From contig NVVB01000008.1 in the NCBI GenBank assembly GCA_002402085.1, forward strand, positions 69,989-75,685: a DNA stretch of 5,697 nucleotides. The letters are read 5' to 3'. The position numbers and the translations under genes were made by a program. Positions 5,458 through 5,697 of this stretch are shown piece after piece (position 1 is the stretch's first letter; each line of letters starts with the position of its first letter). The notes under the pieces were generated by a model. That model was not told the origin of the DNA, did no database searches, and saw only the letters and a list, made by a program, of their open reading frames with translations. Source of the stretch: Gammaproteobacteria bacterium. GTDB lineage: Bacteria; Pseudomonadota; Gammaproteobacteria; Pseudomonadales; UBA3067.

Positions 5458-5697
5458 CTTTTTTAGGGTTTCATTCTCCTCTTTTAGCCGTGCAACTTCT
5501 GCTCGTAGTTTCGTTGTTTCTGATTGATCATCCTTTTTTGGGCGACCTCTCTTGGCAGGCATTAGAGTGCCATTCTCAGTCATTTGTTCTTTCCATTTAT
5601 AGAGTAGATTACGTCTAATGCCTAATTGCATGGCTATTTCACTAGCTGGACGTTCAGATTCCTCCATTAGACGCAGTGCTTCTAGCTTAAACTCTTT
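5425..5697 (-). CDS. IS3-family transposase OrfA, N-terminus outside window
   Basis: The DNA-binding subunit of an IS3-family transposase; it recognises the terminal repeats and dimerises. Ninety residues are visible and the frame is open to the edge (KEFKLEALRLMEES), so the true start lies a few codons beyond 5697. The helix-turn-helix is clear (SEIAMQLGIRRNLLYKWKEQ). A basic linker (AKRGRPKKDD) and a leucine zipper (KLRAEVARLKEENETLKKAA) follow, ending at FFAKELN and TGA 5425-5427. The slippery sequence lies near its 3' end. No damage is seen in the visible part. Confidence 0.88.
   Translation of the reverse strand, partial: KEFKLEALRLMEESERPASEIAMQLGIRRNLLYKWKEQMTENGTLMPAKRGRPKKDDQSETTKLRAEVARLKEENETLKKAAIFFAKELN
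5458..5464 (-). promoter_or_regulatory. programmed -1 frameshift site, A AAA AAG
   Basis: Read on the - strand, the sequence CTA AAA AAG in the orfA frame contains the classical IS3-family slippery heptamer A AAA AAG. A -1 slip continues as AAA GGC CGC and leads directly into the orfB frame (GTKLKYAFIQ). This would yield the OrfAB fusion transposase. A stimulatory downstream structure was not established. Confidence 0.85.

Larger units (their letters stand above)
4545..5697 (-). mobile_element. IS3-family insertion sequence, partial at window edge
   Basis: Contains orfA and orfB of an IS3-family transposase on the - strand. The end after orfB is placed at 4545, where the + strand reads TGAGGTTCCCCCAATAAAAC. 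Elements of this family end in 5'-TG and CA-3', and this lies 27 bases past the orfB stop, at a typical distance. The other end is beyond 5697, so the inverted repeat cannot be checked. If 4545 is right, a 3-bp target duplication would be GAG (4542-4544). The element is broken in orfB. Confidence 0.85.

Overview
The window looks like accessory chromosomal DNA from a gammaproteobacterium, probably a marine or environmental one. This rests on a DUF4404-family small protein at the left, Shine-Dalgarno-led genes, Sec-type signal peptides and IS3-family transposases. No gene seen here fixes the genus. Coding density is low: well-supported intact genes fill roughly a third of the window, and much of the rest is long non-coding DNA, broken genes and transposon remains.

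Left edge (1-372): the last 24 codons of a gene that starts outside the window, possibly a LysR-type regulator, then a complete 84-residue DUF4404 gene on the + strand. Middle (373-2630): about 2.2 kb with no convincing intact gene. Its + strand becomes conspicuously T/G-rich, and it holds a perfect ten-copy hexanucleotide array at 783-842. It also holds a pseudogene at 1911-2205 that, after three small indels are repaired, reads as a secreted protein of about 95 residues. One of those indels is a 7-bp tandem duplication.

Right-centre (2634-4407): two intact secreted proteins of unknown function flank an eroded IS3-type transposase relic (3011-3340). The first (2634-2999) is a 121-residue protein with two cysteines, and its layout resembles the pseudogene at 1911-2205. 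The second (3349-4407) is a 352-residue Asp-rich protein with an EF-hand-like loop near its C-terminus; its ribosome binding site appears to lie at the edge of the relic.

Right edge (4545-5697): an IS3-family insertion sequence on the - strand, running off the window. Its orfA and A AAA AAG programmed-frameshift site are intact, but orfB carries two extra frameshifts, so the transposase is probably inactive unless these are sequencing errors.

No CRISPR array, tRNA, rRNA or recognisable defence operon was found. The most interesting content is the apparent small secreted protein family (one intact, one broken), the hexamer array, and the unknown Asp-rich exported protein. I see no proof that these form one system.
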